From the NCBI GenBank assembly GCA_947648875.1, contig CANSPM010000028.1, forward strand, positions 1 through 53,636: a DNA stretch of 53,636 nt, read 5' to 3'. Position 1 is the stretch's first letter; each line of letters opens with the position of its first letter. Made by a program: the position numbers and the translations under genes. This DNA comes from an uncultured Lachnospiraceae bacterium (lineage in GTDB: Bacteria; Bacillota; Clostridia; Lachnospirales; Lachnospiraceae). A model generated the notes under the pieces. The model was not told the DNA's origin and did no database searches. It saw nothing but the letters and a program-made list of their open reading frames with translations. This document shows positions 1-8,765 of the stretch, piece after piece.

Positions 1-570
1 TTCCAGAGAGAGATCCATAATCTTTACAAAAATTTCACACTGTCCCCTGTGCCGGAACAAATAGCCGATTTCTTCTATAAGTTTTCCAAAATCCAGAGAA
101 AAACCGCATATCTCCTTATATCTTTCCGCAGTCATCCCCTGTAGCGAAATACGAATACAATCCAGTCCCGCGTCTATCAGACGATCTGACAATTCCCTGT
201 TCAGCAGAGAGGCATTGGTAATAATCTCGACACGCTCCGCGACATCGGACGCTTTGGCATATGCAATCATGTCCGGCAAATTTCTGTTGAGAAGCGGCTC
301 CCCCTGGCCGGACAAATTGATTACCTTTAATTGATCCGGAAAGTCTCGCAACTGGTCCGTCGCTCTTTTAAAAGTCTCAGGAGACATGGTCTCTGGCTTC
401 AAACCATATATCTTCTCAAAATTTTGCAGTCCTCCCCCATGGGCGCAGTATTTACATCGAAAATTACACAGATTTGTGGGGAAGAAGTAAACGGAATAGG
501 GGGTTTCAAGCGGTATTACATCTTTTAGCCTCTTTCTCTCCATACCTGCAATCGGTTTTATCTCTGCCAT
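1..570 (-). CDS. Radical SAM protein, N-terminal part (runs off left edge)
   Basis: The frame is open from an ATG at 570 to the window edge, giving the first 190 residues. A cysteine motif CNFRCKYC (C-x3-C-x2-C, about residues 44-51) follows the N-terminal stretch and would bind the 4Fe-4S cluster of a radical SAM enzyme. The later GQGEPLLN and EIITNAS segments fit the glycine-rich SAM-binding strand and barrel of this family. An AGGAGG lies 15 bases upstream of the ATG, which is long; a second ATG at 543 has no better site. The C-terminus, where an auxiliary cluster (SPASM) domain would lie, is outside the window. The gene is the last of a minus-strand run of glycan genes, so a role in sugar or peptide tailoring is possible, but the substrate is unknown. 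Confidence 0.85.
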   Translation of the reverse strand, partial: MAEIKPIAGMERKRLKDVIPLETPYSVYFFPTNLCNFRCKYCAHGGGLQNFEKIYGLKPETMSPETFKRATDQLRDFPDQLKVINLSGQGEPLLNRNLPDMIAYAKASDVAERVEIITNASLLNRELSDRLIDAGLDCIRISLQGMTAERYKEICGFSLDFGKLIEEIGYLFRHRGQCEIFVKIMDLSLE

Positions 571-674
571 TTCTATAGTCTGGAGCCTCCTGCCTGTTTT
601 ATCTTGTCCTGCATAACAGACTAATCATACCATAAATACAGTTTATTTAACAGAGGAAATTTTCTCTTTCGCTT

Positions 675-2426
675 TTACAACTCTGACAGCGGGCCCCCCT
701 TGGTCAATATGGGTAAAACCATCCCATCTTCAATTCCGCATGTACTATAAAACATTGCGCCAAACCACTCCTTACCCTTCTCACTCACGCATAACGGAGA
801 GGCAGTCAGCCATTTCATACTGCCCTGCCAGATTGAATAGGGATATATCAGGCAGACGCCGCCGGTTTTCATAATCCTGCCCCATTCCCTGATCATTTGA
901 TCCGTTGTATCAGTCTGATGTGAGAAATCCGGACAGATCAGTATATCATACCTCTCTTCTTCAAGTCCCTGTATAGAACGCGTATCATCTGTCTCCGGAT
1001 TCAGTTGGTCAAACTGCGTGTCCCGCCGTCTCAACAGATAATTCTTTATCAGCCTTGAGGATATCATCAGGAGTACCGTCAATATCTCTCCCTCCTCCGG
1101 CTGCAATTTCTCCAAAAACGCTATAAGCAGGCGCTCTCTGTCATCCGCTTCACAATAGGGACATTTGTGAGAGCGATTTTTATAATATCGGCTGCCACAG
1201 ACATTACATAGGATCTGCTGCCCATAAATAATTCTTTCCAGCTCCTCCACCGCCTTGACCACATCGGCCAGCAGAGACAGGCGCTCCAGTTTTGTGCTTA
1301 AACCGGATGCCCTGGCGTCAGCCGGATTGAAAAAGCAGTGGGACGCCTCTGGCATTTCAAAGCATTCCACACATTCTTCCATGCTGTGTTTCACCTGCGC
1401 CAATACCTGCTCCAACGTCTCCTCTTTCATTGGAACGTCTCTGAAAACGCCTGTATATGTCTGCACAAGCCGTAATTTGGCCTGCGCAAGAACCTCCTTC
1501 GCCATCTCTTTGCGCTGATTTAGTTTGGCGTCGCTCTGTAGGGTTTTCTCTGTCAACCAGGCCGCCGTTTCCCTCTCCTTCTCTGTGAGGAACAGATCTT
1601 CCAGCCCGCGAAGTTCTTCCAGAAACACATCGTGACATCCGAGATGTTCCGCCGTTTTCTGTACTTCGGACAGTTTTTCCGAAAGGAGGTCATACTCCCT
1701 CAGCGGAGCGATCATTTCCCTGACTATATATGCCTGGGTTCTGATTCTGTCCGCGAATCGTTTATCCACGCTGTCAGGGGAATCGTTCCCTTTCACCAGG
1801 GCTTCCTCCACGAATCCGATTCTGTGATTCCGTGAAAAACGAACCGAAAATTCATAATCTTCAAAGGTGGGCAGACTCTCATTGAATCCTCCGGTCTGCA
1901 CAAAGCATGTCTTCTTTACCACAATTGTAGGAGTGCCCATCAGAGGCTGCAACAATAAGACCGGCAGAATATCGCCCTGTTTATATTCCATGGGCAAATC
2001 CCTGGAAGGTATAGTGTCCAGCCTTTTCTGGCCGAAATAACGCGCATACTCGCAGTACACTATATCTATCCTCTCCTTGGGATTCAGCAAAATCGGCATC
2101 TGTTTCTCCAATTTATCCGGATGCCATTCATCATCGCTGTCCTGAAAAGCCACATATTCTCCCCTGGCCAGCCTCACCCCTAAATTTCTCGCGGCGGCAG
2201 GTCCGTGTTGCCCCGTATTTCTGACATACCGCACCCGACTGTCAGTCAGCCCTCTGACATAATTCTCTGTTTTGTCCGTGCTGCCGTCGTCCACTACAAT
2301 CACTTCCAGATTGTGATAGGTCTGACGCAGTACACTTTCCACAGAAACCGGAAGCGTATGCACTCTGTTATAGGTAGGAATGATTACACTTACCAACGGA
2401 ATTTTATTTGTCCTCTGTCCTGTCAT
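675..2426 (-). CDS. GT2 glycosyltransferase fused to a degenerate Cys-ribbon/methyltransferase-like module
   Basis: The first 215 residues form a GT-A family 2 glycosyltransferase: VSVIIPTYNR at the N-terminus, VDDGSTD for nucleotide binding and FQDSDDEW carrying the metal-binding acidic motif. A helical linker of about 190 residues follows. The C-terminal 180 residues start with two cysteine pairs (CNVC and CPYC, then ADDRERL) and continue as a methyltransferase-like fold. The SAM and HVLEH motifs seen in its paralogues at 5455 and 38663 are missing, so this module is probably inactive. I chose the ATG at 2426 because AGGAGG lies 10 bases upstream; a longer frame begins at 2471. The GT2 and linker closely resemble the gene at 43887, which stops just before the Cys module. 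It probably adds a sugar to the flagellin or surface glycan. Confidence 0.85.
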   Translation of the reverse strand: MTGQRTNKIPLVSVIIPTYNRVHTLPVSVESVLRQTYHNLEVIVVDDGSTDKTENYVRGLTDSRVRYVRNTGQHGPAAARNLGVRLARGEYVAFQDSDDEWHPDKLEKQMPILLNPKERIDIVYCEYARYFGQKRLDTIPSRDLPMEYKQGDILPVLLLQPLMGTPTIVVKKTCFVQTGGFNESLPTFEDYEFSVRFSRNHRIGFVEEALVKGNDSPDSVDKRFADRIRTQAYIVREMIAPLREYDLLSEKLSEVQKTAEHLGCHDVFLEELRGLEDLFLTEKERETAAWLTEKTLQSDAKLNQRKEMAKEVLAQAKLRLVQTYTGVFRDVPMKEETLEQVLAQVKHSMEECVECFEMPEASHCFFNPADARASGLSTKLERLSLLADVVKAVEELERIIYGQQILCNVCGSRYYKNRSHKCPYCEADDRERLLIAFLEKLQPEEGEILTVLLMISSRLIKNYLLRRRDTQFDQLNPETDDTRSIQGLEEERYDILICPDFSHQTDTTDQMIREWGRIMKTGGVCLIYPYSIWQGSMKWLTASPLCVSEKGKEWFGAMFYSTCGIEDGMVLPILTKGGPLSEL

Positions 2427-2555
2427 CAGCCCAGATCCTCCTGTCGTCCCAAATAGTTCCCTGTGGCCCAATACCCCGGTCGCTCCCTAATACTTTTCCC
2501 GCACCGCCATATTTCTTTTCTTCTGAAAAAGCAGCTTTTGATCTACACCCCGCTT

Positions 2556-2810
2556 TTATCTACTTGTTTCTCCGCCAAACCTGTGTTTGCGTAAATAGAT
2601 TCCAAGCAGTCCAATCCCCACAGATACTGCCGTAAATTGGATTACCAACGGAAGATATCCGTCAAAAATCCATATACAAAGATTTTCAGCCAGATCACCG
2701 CCAATTAGGATTCCTGCCATATATCCCACCAATGTAATGCCCCCCGCAAACAGACAGATCCGTATACCGACCGTCGATATTTTAAAACATATTCCGCTTA
2801 ATCCATTCAT
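2556..2810 (-). CDS. Small membrane protein next to a TRAP-type permease
   Basis: This 84-residue protein has two hydrophobic segments (about residues 14-36 and 50-71) and a basic tail with RKHRFGG, so it should sit in the membrane. A GAGGGA ribosome binding site precedes the ATG, and the gene starts 13 bases after the stop of the DctM-like permease at 2824, so the two are probably co-transcribed. A normal TRAP small subunit (DctQ) is around 150-180 residues with four helices, so this could be a reduced DctQ-like partner. That is inference; I do not recognise the family by sequence. Confidence 0.6.
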   Translation of the reverse strand: MNGLSGICFKISTVGIRICLFAGGITLVGYMAGILIGGDLAENLCIWIFDGYLPLVIQFTAVSVGIGLLGIYLRKHRFGGETSR

Positions 2811-2823
2811 ATTTTCTATTCCC

Positions 2824-4170
2824 TCATATTCCCATTATCGGAAGGATTCCCAACAGACATATAACAGACAACAGATAGTGAAGTCCTACCCAGATCAGGC
2901 AATTTTGTGTCGTTTCTTTTATGTTTGAACCGGCAATCCCCATGGCCGTATACATGCAGAGAGCAAGGGGTGGTGTCATTCCCTCCATGGCCCCGGTGAT
3001 GGCGGGCAGCATCACTGCCGCAAGAAGAGGATTTCCGCCGGCAGCGGCAAAGACAGAAATAATGGTGGAACCGAAAATCCGGATTTGCGCGGAACCGGGC
3101 AATATCATACCCAGAATGGCCGTGACCAGAGGAATGATAAACGCAATCGCCACAACGGGTAAACGCAAACTCTCTATAAATTTTCCAACCTCCGCGCCCA
3201 CATTTGTAGCGGAAAACAGATTTCCGATACAGTACGCAAAAAATACCGTTGCCCCAATGGGAACAATTCCGTTCACAAATTTCAGCGCTTCATCTGCCCG
3301 TTCGCTGTCACTATGTTTTCTGCGGTTCACAAACAGGGCGTAGGCGGCCGCCAATCCCGGAGTAAATATGAGTAAACTGCTCGACATCTTTCCTGCGCCG
3401 GCTCCCAGTCGGGCAGTCAGGAATGTGGCCTTGAAAAAGTAGTCAGCCAGAAAGGGCAGCAGAATAATCAGCGGAAGCAGCAAATTTTTCCATCCCGCCT
3501 TCAATGTCTTTCCAAGTTCAGGAATCTCTTTCCGATCCATGGGCTGTACCTTATGATATCGGCAAAACAGGTAAACGGTAAGGATTCTCTGTAAGATGAA
3601 CCATAAAGCCACCCCCCAGCATACAAGCCAGAAGCGGGACTGCGACATATCCGCCCCGCTGAAATCATTGTAGCAGGCAAGCGCTGTCAGAATGACGCCG
3701 GCCGGCGGAATCATGTTGCCCAGTGTACTACAGGCGCTTTCAATATTCGCTGCCAGATAGGCAGGCACACCGGATCTCTTCATGGCCGGAATTGTAAATA
3801 CTCCCGTCGCCGCCACATTGCCCGCGCCGCTTCCGGACAAGGCCCCCATAAATGTGCTTCCGGCGACAGCCGCATATACCGCCCCTCCCTTGAATCTGCC
3901 CAATAAGGAGATAATCACGTTTACTACAGAGTCAATTGCTCCGGTAGCCTCCAACACTTTTGCCAGGGCCGTAAACGCAATAATCGCATAAAACAAAGTA
4001 TCTTTACTTGTCTTTTCAATATATGTCCAGAAATTCCTGTACTCGCCGGTAAAAATCAGCATAAGCACATAGCCAAAAAACATACATTCATATATGGGAC
4101 GCTTACAGACAAAAAATGTAACGCAGATTGTAACCAGCAGAACAACAATATACCATATTTCAACCGGCAT
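2824..4170 (-). CDS. TRAP-type transporter large permease (DctM-like)
   Basis: A 448-residue, strongly hydrophobic protein with about twelve membrane segments. SGSGAGNVAATGVFTIP followed by an AMKRSG loop is the hallmark repeat of the DctM/TRAP large subunit, and a second half-repeat with EGMTPPLAL appears near the C-terminus. TRAP permeases use an ion gradient to import organic acids, including sialic acids in some bacteria. GGAGGT lies 9 bases before the ATG at 4170, which fixes the start over a longer frame from 4278; the start overlaps the stop of the ATP-grasp gene by 11 bases. No substrate-binding protein gene lies in the window, and the cargo is unknown. Its position inside a sugar-acid glycosylation island hints at a sugar-acid or precursor substrate. 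Confidence 0.75.
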   Translation of the reverse strand: MPVEIWYIVVLLVTICVTFFVCKRPIYECMFFGYVLMLIFTGEYRNFWTYIEKTSKDTLFYAIIAFTALAKVLEATGAIDSVVNVIISLLGRFKGGAVYAAVAGSTFMGALSGSGAGNVAATGVFTIPAMKRSGVPAYLAANIESACSTLGNMIPPAGVILTALACYNDFSGADMSQSRFWLVCWGVALWFILQRILTVYLFCRYHKVQPMDRKEIPELGKTLKAGWKNLLLPLIILLPFLADYFFKATFLTARLGAGAGKMSSSLLIFTPGLAAAYALFVNRRKHSDSERADEALKFVNGIVPIGATVFFAYCIGNLFSATNVGAEVGKFIESLRLPVVAIAFIIPLVTAILGMILPGSAQIRIFGSTIISVFAAAGGNPLLAAVMLPAITGAMEGMTPPLALCMYTAMGIAGSNIKETTQNCLIWVGLHYLLSVICLLGILPIMGI

Positions 4171-5431
4171 GTATATACGCACCTCCGATTTCGAACATAT
4201 TTTTCTCATACAGATCGCCCAACCGTTCATGTCGCATGATATCATTCCCGCTTTCAGATACCATGCGTACGGATGCACTGATTTTTAAGTATTTTTGCGT
4301 CAATTCAGCCCTTGAGTCCGCTACAACTGTAAACCCGGCAACCCTGTCTCCACTGTTTGTGACATTTTCCAATTTTGAACCTCTTCGCTGAAATATGTAA
4401 TAGTCCAATATGCTCCCATCCTCCATTAATTCATCAAATCCTTCGGCATGGTCATAAAGGCCGGGATCGCAGTATATATATTCATCCAACATATATTTCC
4501 ATCTGGGCTTACGCGTCTGAATATGCGGATTGATTCCCAGAGTCAAATCAATGACAGCCTCTATCACATCTACGCCTGTCATTCTCTGTACAGACAAATG
4601 TTTTACCCCGCCCCCGGTCCGGACGGAAAATTCTATAATGTTTACATTGTTTCCATCTGTCAGCATCTGAATCAGCATGGGCGCGTTTTTGACGCTGAAG
4701 GCATCCGCTATCCGCTGGGTTACTTCGCTGATTTGATCTCTCAGTTTTGGGGCCATTTCTACAATGTGCCAGGTGCGAAAGATGATAAATTTATCTTTTT
4801 CATCTGTTTTTTCGCTGGCTGTAATATCCAGAATTATCGCCTTCCCGTCTTCCACATAGGCATCAATGCTTAATTCTCTGCCCTCCAGAAATTCTTCGAC
4901 GACCACCCCCCGGCTTCTGCTTAACTGCCACGCCTCCTCAAAAGCTGCCGCCAATTCTGTGTCATTGGCTACCTTCTTTACTCCTTTTGAGCTGTTACAG
5001 TCTACAGGTTTGACAATCATGGGATAATCCCATCCGGAAACCACGTTCACATCCAGTTGTTCCATGATGACATATTTTGCGGTGGGAATGCCCTGCTTTA
5101 AAAAGGTGTCTTTCATATATACTTTATTAGTTGCCTTTCTGGCCGTCTCATAGTCCAGATAGCAGGGCAATCCCAATTCCTCTGAAACCTGTGCTACTGT
5201 CAGCAGAGCCTGGTCCGTACACACCGTAATCAGGAAATCAACCTTTTTCGTCTTTGCGAGATCACGAACGGCCCGGACATCCAATGTTGAAATCCTGTAA
5301 AATTCGTCCGCGTATGTTCTGGCCAAGGGATCTTCTTTATAATCGGCTAATATCGTGACAATTCCTCTCTTTTTCAGTTTTTTTATCAGTTCAATCTGAG
5401 GCAGCCCTCCTGCCAATACCAATGCTTTCAT
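4160..5431 (-). CDS. ATP-grasp ligase
   Basis: The protein has the usual ATP-grasp layout: an N-terminal Rossmann-like pre-ATP domain (ALVLAGGLPQIEL), a central segment with YPMIVKPVDCNSSKGV that holds the nucleotide-binding lysine and small loop, VVEEFLEGRELSIDAY, and a metal-binding end (NIIEFSVRTGGG). Such enzymes couple ATP hydrolysis to joining a carboxylate to an amine or thiol. In a flagellin-glycan island a plausible job is adding an amino acid or other acyl group to an amino sugar, but nothing in the sequence proves this. A GTG lies one codon upstream of the chosen ATG; AAAGGT is about 9-12 bases away and serves either. The stop overlaps the permease start. Confidence 0.8.
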   Translation of the reverse strand: MKALVLAGGLPQIELIKKLKKRGIVTILADYKEDPLARTYADEFYRISTLDVRAVRDLAKTKKVDFLITVCTDQALLTVAQVSEELGLPCYLDYETARKATNKVYMKDTFLKQGIPTAKYVIMEQLDVNVVSGWDYPMIVKPVDCNSSKGVKKVANDTELAAAFEEAWQLSRSRGVVVEEFLEGRELSIDAYVEDGKAIILDITASEKTDEKDKFIIFRTWHIVEMAPKLRDQISEVTQRIADAFSVKNAPMLIQMLTDGNNVNIIEFSVRTGGGVKHLSVQRMTGVDVIEAVIDLTLGINPHIQTRKPRWKYMLDEYIYCDPGLYDHAEGFDELMEDGSILDYYIFQRRGSKLENVTNSGDRVAGFTVVADSRAELTQKYLKISASVRMVSESGNDIMRHERLGDLYEKNMFEIGGAYIHAG

Positions 5432-5454
5432 CACAAGATACCTTTCTATCCATT

Positions 5455-8400
5455 TTATACAATTCCCTTGTTCACCATATCCTCCGCAAAGTCCTTTCTC
5501 GTATAGTGGTACTTATCTTCCAGACATTTCAACACTTCCATATTAAATATCTCGTGAAGATAGTAGAACGCGCTGTACCTTACTGTTTTGTCTCTGTGGT
5601 TTAACATCAGAAAATATTTTTCACATTTTATTTCCGTTTCCGTCTCCGCCTGGGGATGAATCATCAGATCCTGAAATGCCTCTTTAAAAAATGCCGTCTC
5701 CATATTGCGGATCACCCATAACCAGTTACAGCCTTTCTCTATGGCATCCCGCCTGACGTTCTCCAATGTTTTAGCGCTGGTATTCTGCTGCCCATTCCTC
5801 TTGTATCTGCGCATCTTAATCAGAACCTTGGGAATCACATGAATAGAAGAATATTGGATAATATCTACCCATTTAAAAAAATCAGGCAGCTGTCTACAGG
5901 CATAGCCATACTTCTGCGGTGTCATACAGATTTCGCGCCTGCAAAGCGAGGAGGGATTGCAAAGAGCGTTCCCGTTCTCCCAGAAATAACGCATCCATTC
6001 CGGGCTGCTTCTGTTGGGTTGAATAAATACCAGATAACCCAAATCTTCTTCCAACATCTCATTTGTATTATGACACCAGGTCAGACAGACGCCACATTCT
6101 TCATGTTCCTCCATATAGGCCACCTGTAATGCCAGTTTATCTTTTTCCCATATGTCATCCGAATTCATCAGCGCAATATATTTTCCCCTTGCGTACTGAT
6201 AAAAGAAGCTGGTCCGTCCACCTGCGTTTTCTGTAAAATAAAACTCCTTCGCAAAATGGCTGGAATATTTCTTCATAATTGTGGCCGTTTGATCCGTTGA
6301 GCCGTCGTCGATCGCAATGATTTCTATATTTTTATAGGACTGATTGATCACGCTCTCTATGGCCTGCGCCACAAATCGCTCATGGTTATAGCACGGCAGT
6401 ATTACGCTCACCAGCGGACCTTCGGTACACAGACGCTCGTCTATAACCACATTCTCGGCCAGATTTAACGATACCTCCCGGGACTTCGTCAATATATAGA
6501 GGGTGCTCGTGTCCGTCAACCCGCACTGTGTAAAAACATCTTCCCCAAAATACGCCTTCCCCAGAGCGTGGACGTAGAACTGCTCTTCCAGCCTTTGTAT
6601 CAGGCCATTCCTGTCATAGCGCCTACAGTGATCCCCCTGCCCGAAGCGCCTCCAGTTCTCAGCTTCCGTCAGGCCCCACTCCTCGTCAATTTCCGTGGCA
6701 TTCAGATCAATCGGGACCAGAAATAGAATCTTGCCATCCGGCTTCAAGATACGCTTAAGCTCCCGTATCGCCCTGCGATCCTCCTGTACATGTTCCAGGA
6801 CATGGGAGCAGATAATCACATCATATGTCTCATCCAAGACCATATGCATATCTGTGATATCTGATTGGAAAGACACATTTTCCATATACAGGTCCGTTGT
6901 GTCATATGCTATATGAGGACATTTCAAATGAATCCATCTGGATATGGAGGCCGCCGGCGCGATCTGTAGCAGTCTCAACCCCTCCGGGCACTGCGGCAGC
7001 CCTTCCCTGTCCAGAAAAGAGATCATAAGCCTGTCCCTGTCGCTTGCGCCGCATTCCGGGCAAAGGTATTCCTTCTTGTTGATTGTCTCGCTCCTTGACG
7101 TCGTAGTAACCTGATACAGCCTCTCCTGTTCCTTATAGTGCTCCGGCAAAGGAAGATATATTACCTCATGATTACAGACAGGACACCTCTTAATACACCT
7201 ACTGTAATTTCTTTTCAGATCATCCATGCATTCTACAAAAAGCCCCACGGAAGAAAGCATCTCCGCTGTATTTGCCACCAGGAAACCGACATCCGCGCAT
7301 TGCATACAGAACGCACCAAACGCGGAAAAAAATTCATCGTACTGTTCATAGAGAAATGTTGGAATCACTCCTTCCACCATATCAATCATGATTGCCAGCA
7401 CATATAAATTTTGAGCCGTTTCTCCTGACTCCGCTTTCCCGCCTCCCAGCGCCTCCACCAGGTCCTGCCCTTTTTGCCTCGTCCGGTCCAGCGTGTCAAA
7501 GACTTCTGCCCTCGCCATCTTCCATACGATCTGGCGGCGCAATGTCAGTTCATGCCGCAGTATCACTGATTTTTCCTGTACCGTCAGTTCTGTCAGGAAC
7601 AACATTTCATCCACATCAAGAGAAAGCCCGTACATCTTCCTCCGAAGCAGAAAGGAGGCCTTAGTATACTTATACCGCATATCCGATACGTCGTCACCTG
7701 CCTGAAAGAACAGACGATGCTTCCCTGTGTCCCATATCTCCAGCAGATTCCAGATAAAGACAAGCCTCTTATTCCACCTGACTCCACCGCAAATGGCCTC
7801 ACGGATAAGCTGGGCCGCATCCTCCATCTCTCCATCGTTTACCAGGGCCCAAGCCCGATCCGCAATACGGCCTGCCAGCTGAATATCGCTCTGCTCCGTG
7901 GTTCCGATATACTCCACTGTAGCCCCATGAGGGAAGAAGTCCTGATATTCCTTTAAATAGACAGCCAGATCATCTCCCCATCCACTCAATTCACTTACAC
8001 CATTCGCATGTACACACCAGGGGGATTGCTGTCTGGGAACCACACATAAATATCCCCTTCTTTTATACTCCAGACAGATGGATCTGTCATAAAAATGCCA
8101 GCCGTTAAAAATATCTTCGCGCCACGGAATATCATATCTTGTGATCAGAATCATGCCATCCAGACAGTCTACCTCACGGTATTCCTCCGCAATCTCCCCA
8201 GGATTGAGCAACAGCTGTGTGGTTCCCGTACAGGCGATCACCTTGCCCCAGCGCCAGCTTCCATGAGAAAAGAGCTGTTCTTCCACATCGTTGTTTCCCA
8301 CCATCCCAATGACGCCTATCCGGTCGTCCAAGCGGAAGACCGCGTCAATATCCTCAATAAAGTGCCGGTTTATAATAAACACGTCCTGATGCAAGTACAC

Positions 8401-8580
8401 CTTGTAATCCGCCTCCGAGCTGTTCCTTCCCAGCTCATAGCCCGCCGCCATACCCGAGGCTTCCGTGACGCCAATTACACGGATCTCTACATTGTCCGGA
8501 ACAATTAAGTTTTCTATATATTTCACACACTCTGCATACCATAAATCAGAATTGGTGCAGATGATAAAGTCTACTTTCAT
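5455..8580 (-). CDS. Three-module protein: PF13712-like GT, Cys-ribbon SAM methyltransferase, GT2
   Basis: At 1041 residues this is the largest protein in the island. Residues 1-220 form a glycosyltransferase of the PF13712-like type (FIICTNSDLWY, KVYLHQDVFI, VDCLDG, PWREDIFNGWHFYD). Residues 230-455 are helical. Cysteine pairs CPVC and CPEC (about 466 and 506), the latter followed by GASDRDRL, form a zinc-ribbon-like unit leading into a class I SAM methyltransferase (about 510-700) with YDVIICSHVLEHV and NWRRFGQGDHCRRY. Residues 720-960 are a GT2 domain (VSVILPCYNHERFV, IDDGSTDQT, MNSDD). GGAGG lies upstream of the ATG. Single-gene paralogues of each part occur elsewhere in the window. It likely adds two sugars and a methyl group during glycan assembly; order and acceptor are unknown. 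Confidence 0.88.
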   Translation of the reverse strand: MKVDFIICTNSDLWYAECVKYIENLIVPDNVEIRVIGVTEASGMAAGYELGRNSSEADYKVYLHQDVFIINRHFIEDIDAVFRLDDRIGVIGMVGNNDVEEQLFSHGSWRWGKVIACTGTTQLLLNPGEIAEEYREVDCLDGMILITRYDIPWREDIFNGWHFYDRSICLEYKRRGYLCVVPRQQSPWCVHANGVSELSGWGDDLAVYLKEYQDFFPHGATVEYIGTTEQSDIQLAGRIADRAWALVNDGEMEDAAQLIREAICGGVRWNKRLVFIWNLLEIWDTGKHRLFFQAGDDVSDMRYKYTKASFLLRRKMYGLSLDVDEMLFLTELTVQEKSVILRHELTLRRQIVWKMARAEVFDTLDRTRQKGQDLVEALGGGKAESGETAQNLYVLAIMIDMVEGVIPTFLYEQYDEFFSAFGAFCMQCADVGFLVANTAEMLSSVGLFVECMDDLKRNYSRCIKRCPVCNHEVIYLPLPEHYKEQERLYQVTTTSRSETINKKEYLCPECGASDRDRLMISFLDREGLPQCPEGLRLLQIAPAASISRWIHLKCPHIAYDTTDLYMENVSFQSDITDMHMVLDETYDVIICSHVLEHVQEDRRAIRELKRILKPDGKILFLVPIDLNATEIDEEWGLTEAENWRRFGQGDHCRRYDRNGLIQRLEEQFYVHALGKAYFGEDVFTQCGLTDTSTLYILTKSREVSLNLAENVVIDERLCTEGPLVSVILPCYNHERFVAQAIESVINQSYKNIEIIAIDDGSTDQTATIMKKYSSHFAKEFYFTENAGGRTSFFYQYARGKYIALMNSDDIWEKDKLALQVAYMEEHEECGVCLTWCHNTNEMLEEDLGYLVFIQPNRSSPEWMRYFWENGNALCNPSSLCRREICMTPQKYGYACRQLPDFFKWVDIIQYSSIHVIPKVLIKMRRYKRNGQQNTSAKTLENVRRDAIEKGCNWLWVIRNMETAFFKEAFQDLMIHPQAETETEIKCEKYFLMLNHRDKTVRYSAFYYLHEIFNMEVLKCLEDKYHYTRKDFAEDMVNKGIV

Positions 8581-8648
8581 ATGATTTCTCCCTCCCGGCC
8601 AGAAATTGAATGCAAAAAATAAGCATTTTCCATGCTATTAGTAAGGAC

Positions 8649-8677
8649 AGTATATACCCTGATGCGACACTTTACAA
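8649..8677 (-). promoter_or_regulatory. Sigma-A promoter for the 5455-8580 operon
   Basis: Read on the minus strand, TTGTAA (8672-8677) and TATACT (8649-8654) are separated by exactly 17 bases. The start of transcription would fall about 60 bases before the ATG at 8580. It faces away from the promoter at 8706, making a compact divergent control region. Confidence 0.55.
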
Positions 8678-8705
8678 CTGCAAAAATCAGTGAAGCAATA
8701 AAGAA

Positions 8706-8734
8706 TTGACTTCCCCGAATCGGTCTGTTATACT
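8706..8734 (+). promoter_or_regulatory. Sigma-A promoter for the FkbM gene at 8766
   Basis: TTGACT (8706-8711) and TATACT (8729-8734) are separated by 17 bases, a near-consensus housekeeping promoter. The predicted transcript begins about 25 bases before the ATG and includes the GGGAGG ribosome binding site. Confidence 0.7.
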
Positions 8735-8765
8735 GACCATACAACGCAAAGGGAGGAATTTTCTA

